Positions 26,282-36,070 of a stretch of 64,000 bases of DNA are shown one piece after another; position 1 is the first letter of the stretch, and every line of letters begins with the position of its first letter. The DNA lies in assembly GCA_019054805.1 (NCBI GenBank), contig JAHQIY010000019.1:154001-218000 (forward strand). The letters are read 5' to 3'. The notes under the pieces were generated by a model that saw only the letters and a program-made list of their open reading frames with translations, did not search any database and was not told the DNA's origin. Both the position numbers and the translations under genes were made by a program. This DNA comes from Brachionus manjavacas. Lineage: Eukaryota; Rotifera; Eurotatoria; Ploima; Brachionidae.

Positions 26282-27394
26282 CTCATTTTTGATGTGAGTG
26301 TTGTTATATAGTTTCTTAAAAAAAAAATTATTTTTCCTCTTTTTTTTTAGTACTAATTAAATTTTGTTTTTTAAAAATATCCAATGCTAATTGTAAAAAA
26401 AAATTAAAATTTCGAATGTCTTAATTATTCAAATTATTAAAATCAAAATATTCCGATTTCGATTTATTTTAGTGATTTTAGTCTAAAGAATTTTTTGTCT
26501 TCTTTTCCCTATTTTTTTTGTGTGTGTATTTAAAATTTAAAATTTAGGACAAAAATTGTTTTTGATTTAATTTAAGAATTTATTTAACTAATTAAATAAT
26601 TCAAAATTGTTTTTTTTCAGCGATTTTCACTTAGCTTTTCAATTTTTTTTAAAATGTAATAAGCATTTAAAATTAAACATTGATTAAATTTTAGTTCATT
26701 TAATTAATTCAAATAATAAAGTTTATTTAAAGGTTTAATTTATTTTTATTTAATTGATCAATAGTGATATCGAGCCAAGTCTAATTGAAATTTGAGTAAA
26801 GCTTTTCTTTATTTAGCGATATATAGAAATGATTAAAATTTTAATAAAAAAAAAAAAATGTTTAATTTTTTTTAAGCTAAAATTGTCTAATTCAATTTTC
26901 ACAATAACACCTTGCACTAGTCAAAAAGCTTAAAAATTCTTGATCGAATATTATATCGTTTTAAAACTTTAAAACCCGATTTCAAAATAACTAGGGTCTT
27001 TTATTATAATCAAAATATCTCGAAAACTATACTTCCAGGAGAAAATCTAGACATATTTTTAGAAAGCTCATTAAATTTTCTTCAAGAAAAATGGGGGTCA
27101 GTAGGGGGTCAGGTTTTTAAAAATTTAAAAATACTCAATTTTCACAAAAAATAATAATTTTGGAGAAAAAATAATTTGATTTTCAAATAATAGAAAAAAA
27201 TTCAAACTAAATGATAAATAAAAACTTTTGAAAATATTTTTGTTTTGCAAAAAAACTGGGGGTTAGTGTTTTAGTAGGACCCATGTAATTTGCATCTAGA
27301 CAAATGTCTCAAGAAAAAATTTAATTTAATTCGATAGGTTCGCAGTATTTTTTTACTATTATTGATAAGAAAATTTTATTTTAAAAGCTCTAGC
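26282..27394. other. Intergenic region before the LINE, no gene seen
   Basis: Mostly AT-rich. The segment 27005-27310 is less simple (ATCTCGAAAACTATAC, GGGGGTCAGTAGGGGGTCAGG) and may be an uncharacterised dispersed repeat, but I found no termini or frame. Confidence 0.5.
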
Positions 27395-29085
27395 TAGTAG
27401 TAGTAGTAGTTCTTGCTGCGACACCTAACATGTAGATTGTCTAAGCCCATCACCGCCAATTGGCCGTGTAGAGCTGTAGCAGCCGATTCCATTGAACTTA
27501 TCTAAAGCCATTTTAAAATTAGCGGTTGACTTGGATTTCATCACGTTTTCTGGCAACCTATTCCAATGCGGAACTACTCTGTTTGAGAAAAATACATGTT
27601 TGGCATTTACTGCAGCCGCAAAATCGTTTCTAATTTTAGCTCGGAAACTTTCTCTTTGGACTCTGATGCTATTTCCTCTTAACGCCCCGGCTGGTCCCTT
27701 GTTTTCTGATTTATTCACTAGATTCTTGACCAAGCTTACCTTTTCTATTCCATTCACTAGTTTGTACATTTCAATCAAGTCCCCTCTCACTCTTCTTTCA
27801 CTCAGCTTTGTCAGTCCTAATTTTGTCAGCCTCTTTTCATGTTTCTTACAGACAAAGGTATTTTTGTTGCCCTCTCTTGCACCTTTTCCAACGCATTCAC
27901 GTCCATTTTCATACTTGGATTCCAAACCTGCACTGCGTAATCTAGGTGGGGTCTCACCATGGATATATACAATCTTACCCACAGTCTTTCCTCTCTACTT
28001 GTAAACGTTCGCTTTAGCATTCCAAACACACTACTCGCTTTCGCACAAGCACTTTTCACTTGGCTGGTCCACTTCAAATCTGATGAAACCATCACTCCAA
28101 GATCCCTTTCACAATCTGTGGTCGCTAGTATAACATTCCTGTTGCTTTTTTGTGTTTATTTATGCCTTTTATTTAGTCTGCCGAAATGCATTACTTTACA
28201 TTTGTTAGCACAAAGTCCCATACGCCAAACCTCTATCCATTGACATACTGCATCCAGATCTTTCTGTAACATCGCTCTCTCATAAACATTATTAACTATA
28301 CCGAGTATTTTTGAGTCATCTGCATACAATTCCATTTTATTTGAAACGCAGTCAGGTAGGTCATTTATGTACAAAACAAATAGCAGGGGTCCAAGTACAG
28401 ATCCTTGCGGAACTCCACTCAGTACCTCTGACCATCTAGAAACTCCATCTCCAAGTACAACTCGCTGAGTTCTCATACTCAAAAAGTCTTCGAGCCAACT
28501 TACTATTTTCTTACCTAGTCCATAACCACGTAGTTTATGAAGAAGTCGTTGATGCGGTACCGTATCAAAAGCCTTTGAAAAGTCTAATAGTATTTCATCC
28601 ACACTGTTACCTTTGGCCAACTCAGTCGTGATCATATCAAGCGTTTCAAGTAGATTCGTTACACAACCTTTCTTTGGAACAAATCTATGTTGACTTCCAA
28701 TTATTAGATTATTCTCTTGAAGGTAGAACATTATTCGGTCCCTGACAATACCTTCCGGAACTTTACAAGCGACAGACGTCAGTGATACGGGTCGATAATT
28801 AGCTGGCTCTAATTTACTTCCTTTTTTGTAGATCGGAGACACGTTTGCTCTTTTCCACTCTTTTGGGATTTTTCCTGTCTCTAATGATTTTTCGAAAATT
28901 ATCTTCAATGGAACTGACATCGTTTTTGCGCAGTTTTTCAGTATCAGTGGATGTACTTGGTCTGTGCCCATCGATTTGTTGCCATTTAATTTCTCTAGTC
29001 TCCGTTCAATCAGATCCTCGTTTAGCTCCTGCATGACATTCTCAATATCGAAAGTAGAGGAAGTACGTAAAGGAAAAAAAGGCAA
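27395..29085 (-). mobile_element. 5'-truncated CR1/jockey-type LINE with microsatellite tail
   Basis: The element reads on the minus strand. It starts just before the reverse transcriptase domain, so the endonuclease is missing, and runs to a stop at 27430-27432, then a short UTR and a (CTA)n tail at 27409-27395. Microsatellite-like 3' tails are typical of the CR1/L2 group rather than poly(A) LINEs. The 5' edge is approximate because no target duplication was identified. Confidence 0.85.
27430..29085 (-). pseudogene. Reverse transcriptase ORF relic (RT domain, one nonsense codon, one frameshift)
   Basis: Reading down from 29085: NGNKSMGTDQVHPLILKNC, then ANYRPVSLTSVACK, DFSKAFDTVPHQRL, SGVPQGSVLGPLL and the catalytic LYADDSK. 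An in-frame TAA sits at 28158-28156 and the same frame then continues to about 27840 (SSDLKWTSQV, VRPHLDYAVQVWN). There the frame shifts and carries on as KHEKRLTKLGL to the stop (SNRVVPHWNRLPENV). With two breaks and no endonuclease it cannot move by itself. Family assignment rests on RT and C-terminal motifs remembered from CR1/jockey elements. Confidence 0.88.
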
Positions 29086-29325
29086 ATTAATTAATTCATT
29101 TATTATTTATTTATTAATTCAATTCTAGCTAATTCATTTATTTATTTTTTTCTTTTTCTTTTTATCTATTTTTTTATAGATCGCTTTTAATTTTTTTAGA
29201 GATCAATAATTACTAAGAGTTAATTACAATTATTTGACCACAAATTAATTTAGGAGACATTTTAATTCATTTTTAAATTTTTCTCTTCAATTTTGCTCAG
29301 TTCCAAAAATTTTTTGTACGATATA
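29086..29325. other. AT-rich spacer between two mobile elements
   Basis: Runs of ATTT/ATTC and no recognisable feature. It may include the decayed 5' junction of the LINE. Confidence 0.5.
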
Positions 29326-29660
29326 CAGTGGTGATTTGACACTAGGGTTTTTACATTTTTTACGTAAAATTACGTAAATTTACCACTTTTTACGTAAATT
29401 TTGGTAATTTTACACTTGTAAGGACTGGTAAATTTACGTAAATTTACGCAATTTTACGAAACTTTACGATAATTTTCGAAAAAACTGGTAAAAACAAAAG
29501 GGCCAAAAAAAAGCCTATTTCAAGCAATTTCTTAGAATTTTTGGAAAATTTCAAAAAAACAAAAAAATTTATAAAAAAAAAATTTTACATTATTTTACGT
29601 AAATTTACGTAAAATCCGAATTTTTTAATTGTAAAATTTTGTAAAAAATTGTAAAGTACA
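29326..29660 (+). repeat. Left TIR of the Tc1-like element
   Basis: Matches the reverse complement of 31210-31545 with scattered substitutions and small indels. It contains at least six ACGTAAA/TTTACGT motifs, which could be transposase-binding repeats or simply the family's composition. Confidence 0.88.
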
Positions 29661-29767
29661 GTAAATATTTTTATTTTAATAAATCAGACTATTTTAAATG
29701 GAAAAAATTAATGATTTGACCAGTCTCCATTATTTTGAATCACAATTGGGATAACCTAAATAAATAA

Positions 29768-30664
29768 TTAATTTTGTTTTGAGTCAAATTTTTTTTTTAA
29801 TAATACCTTTTTTAAATGACTTATATATGATAAACATTTTTTAGGTGTTAAAATTTTTTGGAACTTAAATATAGTCTCAATGACCTCATCTTCATTTTTT
29901 CCTTCTTGAGATAAAATCAACTTTTTTAATTCGTTCCAAACCATCTCGATCGGATTTAAGTCTGGCGATTGAGGAGGGGATTTAGCCTTTTTTAATTTAG
30001 AAAATATTTTAAATTAGAATTTTTTTATAAAGAAAAAAATACCCAAATAATTTGATTTTTTTTCAAAAAATCATTACAGATGGAAGAGGTATGTTTCGGG
30101 TCATTGTCCTGATGTAACATGAAATCAAAATCAAAATTTTTAAAAGCGAAAGGAATAAGATATTCTGCCAAAATATCTCTGTATAGAACCGAATTCATGT
30201 TTTGTTTAAAAATCTTTATATTAAAATTTTTTTTATTTTGAAATTAGTCTTATACAGTACCGATTTGACAAGTGGATTTCTGGTAATTTTACGTAAATAT
30301 TACGTAAAATTCTGAAATTCAGTTAAAAGAGGTGATTTTTTAAGTCGTCTAAGGCGAAATCCTTAAAGTAAATTTTGTGTTAAAAACTAAATTTTATAAT
30401 TTTGGGAAAAGAATACCCTGTTTGAATCTATATTTTCGAATTACACTTGCACTAATTTTTTTACCAAACTTTTTGTGAATTTTTTTACTCAACTTTTTAG
30501 AAGACTCTAGACCGTTTAATTTAAGTGTTCGAGCCTAAAATTAAAAAAATTTATAAATTTAAATTCAAAGCATTCATATTCTAATTACATAAATATAATC
30601 TACAATAGAACTTGCTAAAGCGCGATGATTTTTTTTTTGGACTTTTTTTACCAGAACTTCCCAT
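29768..30664 (-). pseudogene. Tc1-type transposase relic with two short introns and deleted centre
   Basis: From 30664 down: a basic N-terminus (MGSSGKKSPKKK), a helix-turn-helix-like stretch (KKLSKKIHKKFGKKISAS), then SPLLTEFQ, as in Tc1 transposases. The frame is kept if introns 30416-30362 (55 nt) and 30042-29987 (56 nt) are removed, each with GT/AG. The C-terminal half has MNSVLYRDILAEYLIPFAF, HQDNDPKHTSS (second catalytic Asp) and SPPQSPDLNPIEMVW (catalytic Glu). The part expected to carry the first catalytic Asp is absent between about 30310 and 30200, where a short TIR-like segment lies instead. The protein ends at the stop 29770-29768. The first exon junction near 30620 is uncertain. 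Confidence 0.8.
30254..30312 (+). repeat. TIR-like segment inside the transposase relic
   Basis: CAGTACCGATTTGACAAGTGG followed by TAATTTTACGTAAA resembles the tips of the surrounding Tc1 element and of the small MITE at 35237-35347. It occupies the place of the deleted catalytic core. Confidence 0.6.
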
Positions 30665-31209
30665 TAATTTCTTTATATTCTTAAATTAAATGAATACTTA
30701 AGTAAAAAAAATTGTATAACTTTTTTATATACTCTAATAGATGGTAAGGAGTTTTTTGAATAAGACTTTTTTAAAACACCTCTAATTTTCTTTGCACTTA
30801 GATTTTTTTTTCTGCTCAAGTACAGAATTTGCTTTAAAAAAATCTCTTTTTTAGGTAAACTTAAAAGTCTTTTTGTTCATATTTAAGAAAATAATTTTTT
30901 TTAAATTTAGAACGCTTAACAAAATTTGTTCCTAGTGGGTAACTTTTGAAAAGGCATTTGAAAAAGCTAGAAATACGTTGAAAACACAGCGTTCAGTAAA
31001 TTTAAAAGCTAGAAAAACATAAAACTAATAATCAATTTTTGAACGAATTATTCAATAAATTTTTGAAATGACTTTTTTTTTGTTTATTTAAGTAAAGTTT
31101 AATGGACTAAAAGATAAAGATTTAATTATATATTGAAAAAAAAATTTTTCCTTTTTATTCTTACAAAATAAAATTAACAACACTTTTTTTGATTTAAAGC
31201 GATATTACA

Positions 31210-31545
31210 TGAATCTACCATATTTTACAATTTTTTACAAAATTTTACAATTAAAAAATTCGGATTTTACGTAAATTTACGTAAAATAATGTAAATTTTT
31301 TTTTTTTTAAATTTTTTTGTTTTTTTGAAATTTTCCAAAAATTGTAAGAAATTGCTTGAAAATTGGCTTTTTTTTGGCCCTTTTGTTTTTACCAGTTTTT
31401 TCGAAAATTATCGTAAAATTTCGTAAAATTGCGTAAATTTACCAGTCCTTACAAGTGTAAAATTACGAAAATTTACGTAAAAAGTGGTAAATTTACGTAA
31501 TTTTACGTAAAAAAAGGTAAAAACCCTAGCGTCAACTCACCACTG
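31210..31545 (-). repeat. Right TIR of the Tc1-like element
   Basis: The inverted partner of 29326-29660. Shared landmarks in order from the tip include GGACTGGTAAATTTACG, AAAACAAAAGGGCC and CGTAAAATCCGAATTTTTTA. Confidence 0.88.
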
Positions 31546-31547
31546 TA

Positions 31548-32762
31548 TATTATATATCACTAAAGAATTTAGTCTTTAGTCGTTTGGGCAATGTCTTTAT
31601 AAGAGAAATTTAATGAGTTTTGAGAATTTTTTTTAATAAAAATTAATACAGTTTCTTAATTTCTTTTCATAGTTTACATAATTAGATGTGAATTTTTGGA
31701 TTGTTGGGATAGCTTACAACAAGCTTTCGTTAATCATGAGTAAGTTATTCAATGAAAATTTAAACAGATGAATTGATTTTAGAATACTCCGATTAATTTA
31801 TGATCAAATTTTAGGCAGATTAATTCAGCAATTGAAAATTAAATCAGATTATCATCTAATAAAATTACTTTTGAGAAACTTAAAAATAAAAAAAATAAAG
31901 AGAAATTTCCGTGAAATTTTGAAAACTCAACAAAATAACATCTTTGATGATTAGAGTATTAAAAACAATGCTAAGAGCAGTCAAATTTGTTGTCATAACT
32001 CCTAGAAGCTTGACTCGAAAGAATTGCAGATACTGAATTTAATCAAGCAAAAAATCCAAGCAGGTTTAGATCTAAATACACTATAACTCTGCCGTAAGCC
32101 GGTCCCAAGCCCTGGATGAAAAAAGAGGAGGGTGGTGGCAGTCACGCAGTGTGGTCTTCTACGAATCTGAAGAAGAGCTGTATTACGGGTACATAGATCT
32201 ACGGGTCTTTGTCCTAGTCTTGTCGTATGAGGGTGCCGCTGGCTTCGACCAACACCCAGTATAGAATCTTAGCAGAGCAAGAACTTGTTTTACAGCTGAC
32301 CCTCTTTGGATAGCCGTAACTTTGGAAGCGCTAAAGTTAAGACATTCTCTCTTAGAGAGATGTCGCTTGGTTTGTGGTTCCAAGCTAGTCTAAATAGTTG
32401 TCGAGTTCGCAGCCCTTTAGTGCTCGGATGAGTGGCGCTGTTTATGATGAACGTCCCACGTGCTTCTTAGGGGAAGGCGCCGTCATAACTATGCCGTTTG
32501 CCGGTCCCAAGCCCGGATGAAAAAATAGGAGGGTGACTTAATTCAAAGGATTGCTTTAACATTTCTAAGATGGTGTCTAAAATTATTTCACTAAATTTAT
32601 CTTTATGATATAACAAAAAAATGTCATCTTGTGTACCAACATCAACAAGAGATTTTTTTTATCAGAAAAATATTAAACTTATTATTGAAATTGAGAAAAT
32701 TCTATTTTTATTTTTTTTCAAAAACCTCTAACAAATCAAGACAAGAAATTTATAATTTTAGA
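31548..32762. other. Spacer between Tc1 element and the macro-RING-DTC gene
   Basis: 31548-32080 is AT-rich without features. 32083-32535 is the GC-richer repeat unit described separately. 32536-32762 is the probable 5' flank of the next gene, ending in an AG acceptor-like site at 32760-32761 right before its start codon. Confidence 0.55.
32083..32535 (+). repeat. GC-richer repeat bounded by two direct copies of a 45-bp motif
   Basis: The motif GCCGGTCCCAAGCCC(T)GGATGAAAAA(A/T)(G)AGGAGGGT occurs at about 32090-32132 and again at about 32490-32535, bounding about 400 bp with clearly higher GC than its surroundings. A frame on the minus strand at 32383-32183 has no recognised domain. The shape suggests the 3' noncoding part of a retroelement present twice in tandem. 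I could not assign a family. Confidence 0.6.
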
Positions 32763-33890
32763 ATGTCAAATTACTTTGAAAAAGAGGAATTCAAAAATTT
32801 GAATAATAAAAATATTCACTTGATTGTTTTAAAAGCTGACATAGCTCTTTTGGCCAACATCGACTGTATTGTAAATTGTACTGGACCGAGATTTGATCAC
32901 CAAAGTGGAGTTGCCAAAGCGATAACCTTGGCAGCTGGAAGCAATTTAGAAATAGAATTTCAAGATTACCTTAGCAATAATCAATTTTTAAGAGAAAATG
33001 ATGTCGTAATTACGCCATCTTTTAATCTAACTCAACACAAACACATTTTGCACGTGCGATCGCCTCATGACCCAAACTCATTACGATCTATCTATGATCA
33101 ATTATTTAGAACTTGCTTCGATCAGCTCAATTATAACTCCATAGCTGTACCCATTATTGGCAGTGGTAATCGAGGGTTGACTATAGAAGCAAGTGTCAAA
33201 CCAATCATTGATTCTTTAAACAATATTTGTGTATCAGAAAATGTCCAAGTCATCATAGTAAACAATGTCAATGATCAGTATTCAAAATGTGTACAAACAA
33301 TTCGAAAATTGATGAGTGCCAAAAATGTCCATGATGATCAGCAATGTCCAGTTTGTTTGGAAAATATTCAAAATCCAAAATTATTAGACATATGTGGGCA
33401 TGCATTTTGTCAAGCATGTATAGATCAATGCTTCAGAATTAGAAAGCAATGTCCATTATGCAAACAATTATATGGATTACAAATTGGCAATCAACCACAT
33501 GGTAGCATGAAAAGCAAAAGATTAGACATCAATTTACCCGGATTTGATCCATCAATCAAAACAATCGAAATAGAATACAGCTTTCCAGGAGGAATTCAAG
33601 GTCCAGAACATCCGAATCCCGGTTTGCCTTATTCAGGTACAACTCGCATTGCCTATTTGCCAGATAACTCCCAAGGCAGACATGTTCTGTGCCTTTTGGA
33701 GAGAGCTTTTCAGCAGAAATTAATTTTCACTATTGGCCAGTCGAGAACAAATGGACTAGATAATGTGATCACTTGGCACGATATTCATCACAAGACTAAT
33801 ATTAGAGGCGGACCGACACACTTTGGCTATCCGGACCCGACTTATATTCAACGAGTTACTTATGAACTCGCCAGCAAAGGCATCAAATAA
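32763..33890 (+). CDS. Macro domain-RING-Deltex C-terminal (DTC) protein, DTX3L-like
   Basis: An intronless 375-residue protein, reading from the ATG after an AG acceptor-like site at 32760-32761; the frame is open further upstream but that part is AT-rich and non-conserved. Residues about 16-186 form a macro domain (IDCIVNCTGPRFD, AVPIIGSGNRG), a fold that binds ADP-ribose. A C3HC4 RING follows at about 195-233 (CPVCLEN, CGHAFCQAC, CPLC). The DTC domain fills about 237-371 (YGLQIGNQPHGSM, NPGLPYSGTTRIAYLPD, TWHDIHHKT, GYPDPTYIQRV) and is closest to DTX3/DTX3L in my memory. RING plus DTC recruit E2-ubiquitin and NAD+ and can ADP-ribosylate ubiquitin. A ubiquitin ligase that reads ADP-ribose marks with its own macro domain is the likely role. 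The exact function is inferred. Confidence 0.9.
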   Translation: MSNYFEKEEFKNLNNKNIHLIVLKADIALLANIDCIVNCTGPRFDHQSGVAKAITLAAGSNLEIEFQDYLSNNQFLRENDVVITPSFNLTQHKHILHVRSPHDPNSLRSIYDQLFRTCFDQLNYNSIAVPIIGSGNRGLTIEASVKPIIDSLNNICVSENVQVIIVNNVNDQYSKCVQTIRKLMSAKNVHDDQQCPVCLENIQNPKLLDICGHAFCQACIDQCFRIRKQCPLCKQLYGLQIGNQPHGSMKSKRLDINLPGFDPSIKTIEIEYSFPGGIQGPEHPNPGLPYSGTTRIAYLPDNSQGRHVLCLLERAFQQKLIFTIGQSRTNGLDNVITWHDIHHKTNIRGGPTHFGYPDPTYIQRVTYELASKGIK

Positions 33891-34083
33891 AAATGTTAAT
33901 TTATTTTAGACAGTTTTTTTTATTTATTATAAAATAAAAGCTTTCAATTTTAGTTTATATGTGGATAAAAATATGATTTTTTTATTTTTTAATAATTTTT
34001 TTTTTCAAAAAATAAACTGAGTTCAGTAATTTGATTCAGTAAAATGAAGTAAAATTTTTTTTTTATTTTTCATTTAAGAGAAA

Positions 34084-34732
34084 ATGAGAAATCCGTTCGA
34101 GTTTATTACCGATTTGTACGACTATCATTTTCAATATTATCGGTGGTTTTTTCATCGAAGATTGATATTTAGCGAGATATCGCCTGAGTCCTTAAAAAAT
34201 GACTTAAAATTTAACATTTTTGAGAATAATGATAGTGAAAATGTGGGAAAATTGGTCAAGCAGACAGCATTGAGTGGCTTCTCGTTCGGTCTGGGCGTAG
34301 CACCCATAAAGGTCATCATGATGCAAGAATTTCAGAAGAAAACTTTCAGACAGGCTTTGCCGGCTGCCATTGGAGTAGTGGCATTGGGCAGTAATTAACA
34401 ATTTAAAAATTCTATTTTCTTTATTTCTAAGTTTTTTTCAAGCCGGAATTGGCTTGGCTTACGGAGCAATTGTTAACGCAACTTCGAACTTTAGAGGACA
34501 AAAAAACGACGCTACCAACCATGTCGTAGCTGCTTTGGCGACTTTTCCGGCCATGGGAGTCTATGCCAGAAGCAATAAGATACAATGGGGCATTTTAAAC
34601 TCCTTTGTAATTGCTGGCTTTATGGCCTATTTGAAGTATTCGTATTCGGGAAATTTTGTCGGTATCAACCCAAACAATCAATTTTCCAGTTTGACCACCA
34701 GCACAAATCCATCTCATTATAAAATCAATTAA
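34084..34732 (+). CDS. NDUFA11: NDUFA11-like complex I accessory subunit (Tim17/22 family)
   Basis: Exons 34084-34390 and 34443-34732 join across a 52-nt intron in phase 1 and give 198 residues. The protein has hydrophobic, Gly/Ala-rich segments (LSGFSFGLGVAPIKVIM, ALPAAIGVVALGTGIGLAYGA, VVAALATFPAMGVYA, GILNSFVIAGFMAYL), consistent with the four membrane spans of the Tim17/22 fold. The spacing RGQKNDATNHVVAAL resembles the loop of NDUFA11 (REKPDDPLNYF in mammals). It would sit in the membrane arm of mitochondrial complex I. The N-terminus (DLYDYHFQYYRWFFHRR) is longer than in mammals. Another Tim17/22-family member remains possible. An AG acceptor-like site lies 5 bases before the start. Confidence 0.65.
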
Positions 34733-35236
34733 AAAAATTTGAAAATTTAAAGAAATTTAAAAGATTCAATAAATTTAGAATAAAAAATCTACTAATTGCT
34801 GTTTCTCACTTTTTCAAAATAAAAGAGATTTCTAAATAGATTTATCCTGTCATTTTGATTATTTTATTTATTATTTTATAATATTTAAACAAAACAATTT
34901 TTGAGGTTTTTGTAGGCTTTTTTGAGTTTGTTTTTATAGAAAAAGCTCTCGTGAACTCAACTTGAATTTTGAATCGAAATCAATTTAAAAAATAAAAATT
35001 ATGATAGAAATAAGAAGGGAAAATCAGATCCAAAAAGACGAAAGATTACATTTTTATTTACTCACCTTTTTTTACATTAAATTACGCTAAATGTAACAAA
35101 ATTTTATAAAAAATTCGATACTTGAAAATTAAAATTAATTTCAAAATTTTAACAATTCCTTTTCAATTTTTTTTATTGTAAATTTTTTAATTTTCTTTTT
35201 AATTTTTATTTTAAAGGCTGATTCATTTTATCCGTC

Positions 35237-35347
35237 AACACAGTATTAATTTGACATGATGATCATTACTTTGGTACTGTAGGCACAATGGTTACGAAAT
35301 TTTACGTAAAATTACCGTCGATAATCATGTCAAATCAATACTGTGTT
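35237..35347. mobile_element. Small Tc1-related MITE (about 111 bp)
   Basis: The ends are inverted repeats: AACACAGTATTAATTTGACAT on the left against AACACAGTATTGATTTGACAT read from the right. The interior has TTTTACGTAAAATTACC, as in the 29326-31545 TIRs, which links it to the same Tc1 family. A clean TA target duplication is not obvious at the CAG/CTG boundary. Confidence 0.75.
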
Positions 35348-35682
35348 TAAATTCAATTTGAGTTTAATTGGGGTTCTGGAGCTTTTTCCAATATATTAGA
35401 AATAATTTGGATCTATACTTTTTCCAGAAATAATTTAAATATTTAATTTAATTTATTTATTTTAAAAAAAAATTTAAGCCTCATAGCCAAGTTGAAAAAG
35501 AAACACAAAAATACAAATTAAAATTTTATCAAGAAAATCAAAAAATCAAAAAAAAATCTGATTTAAATCACATTAAGTTTCATAAATAATTAATCCATTT
35601 ATTAAATTTTATAAAAATTTAAATGTCAGATTACACCAAAGAGGAGTAAAAAGAGAAAATAATTAAGTTTTTGTTTAGTTTT

Positions 35683-35897
35683 TTTAAATGCTTAATGTTT
35701 AAGCAACTTTGCTTAATTCGAAAATATGTGCCTGCGAAAATTCTGCTAAACTTAGGGTACTTTTTGATGCGGTGCCAAATGCAGAAAATTGCAGAGTTTT
35801 TTGCATTCTAAATAACTAAATTATCTCTTTTAGTAAAAATGTTATTCAAGTTTTTCTGAATTGAAATGATCGAATTGAAACAAAATTCTCAAGCCCC
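35683..35897. mobile_element. MITE copy B, one terminus intact
   Basis: The right end (TATCTCTTTTAGTAAAAAT..., CTGAATTGAAATGATCGAA, ...AAGCCCC) matches the complete MITE at 44788-45131. The interior (TTAAGCAACTTTGCTTAA, CTTTTTGATGCGGTGC) matches the interior of that copy in inverted order. The outer part of the other TIR is missing or too diverged to place. Confidence 0.75.
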
Positions 35898-36070
35898 GTT
35901 TATATTATCAAAGCTGTAATAAAAAAAAGGTAAATAGTAAAATCATCCCGTTTTTTTTTTTAAACCGGAATCATTTTTAAACATAACATATCCTGATTAA
36001 AAAAATAAGAATTTATTTTAAACTACTAATTAACAAAAAAAAATTATTTTGAAAATAAAATTTAGTCTAA

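Larger units (their letters stand above)
29326..31545 (-). mobile_element. Tc1/mariner-like DNA transposon with about 335-bp TIRs
   Basis: The element is 2220 bp, begins CAGTGGTGATTTGACACTAG and ends with the reverse complement form, ...CTCACCACTG. It is flanked by TA at 29324-29325 and 31546-31547, the Tc1/mariner target duplication. Left and right ends match over about 335 bp with few differences. The TIRs are packed with TTTACGTAAA-type motifs. A transposase relic lies inside on the minus strand. The central catalytic part is missing, so the copy is non-autonomous. Confidence 0.92.
34733..36070. other. Convergent intergenic region with two MITEs
   Basis: Lies between the NDUFA11-like gene and the zinc transporter, which end facing each other. 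It contains a small Tc1-type MITE (35237-35347) and a MITE copy (35683-35897). No gene seen. Confidence 0.65.

Noticed and set aside
27492-28243. Plus-strand frames within the LINE
   Set aside because: Antisense to recognisable reverse transcriptase sequence.
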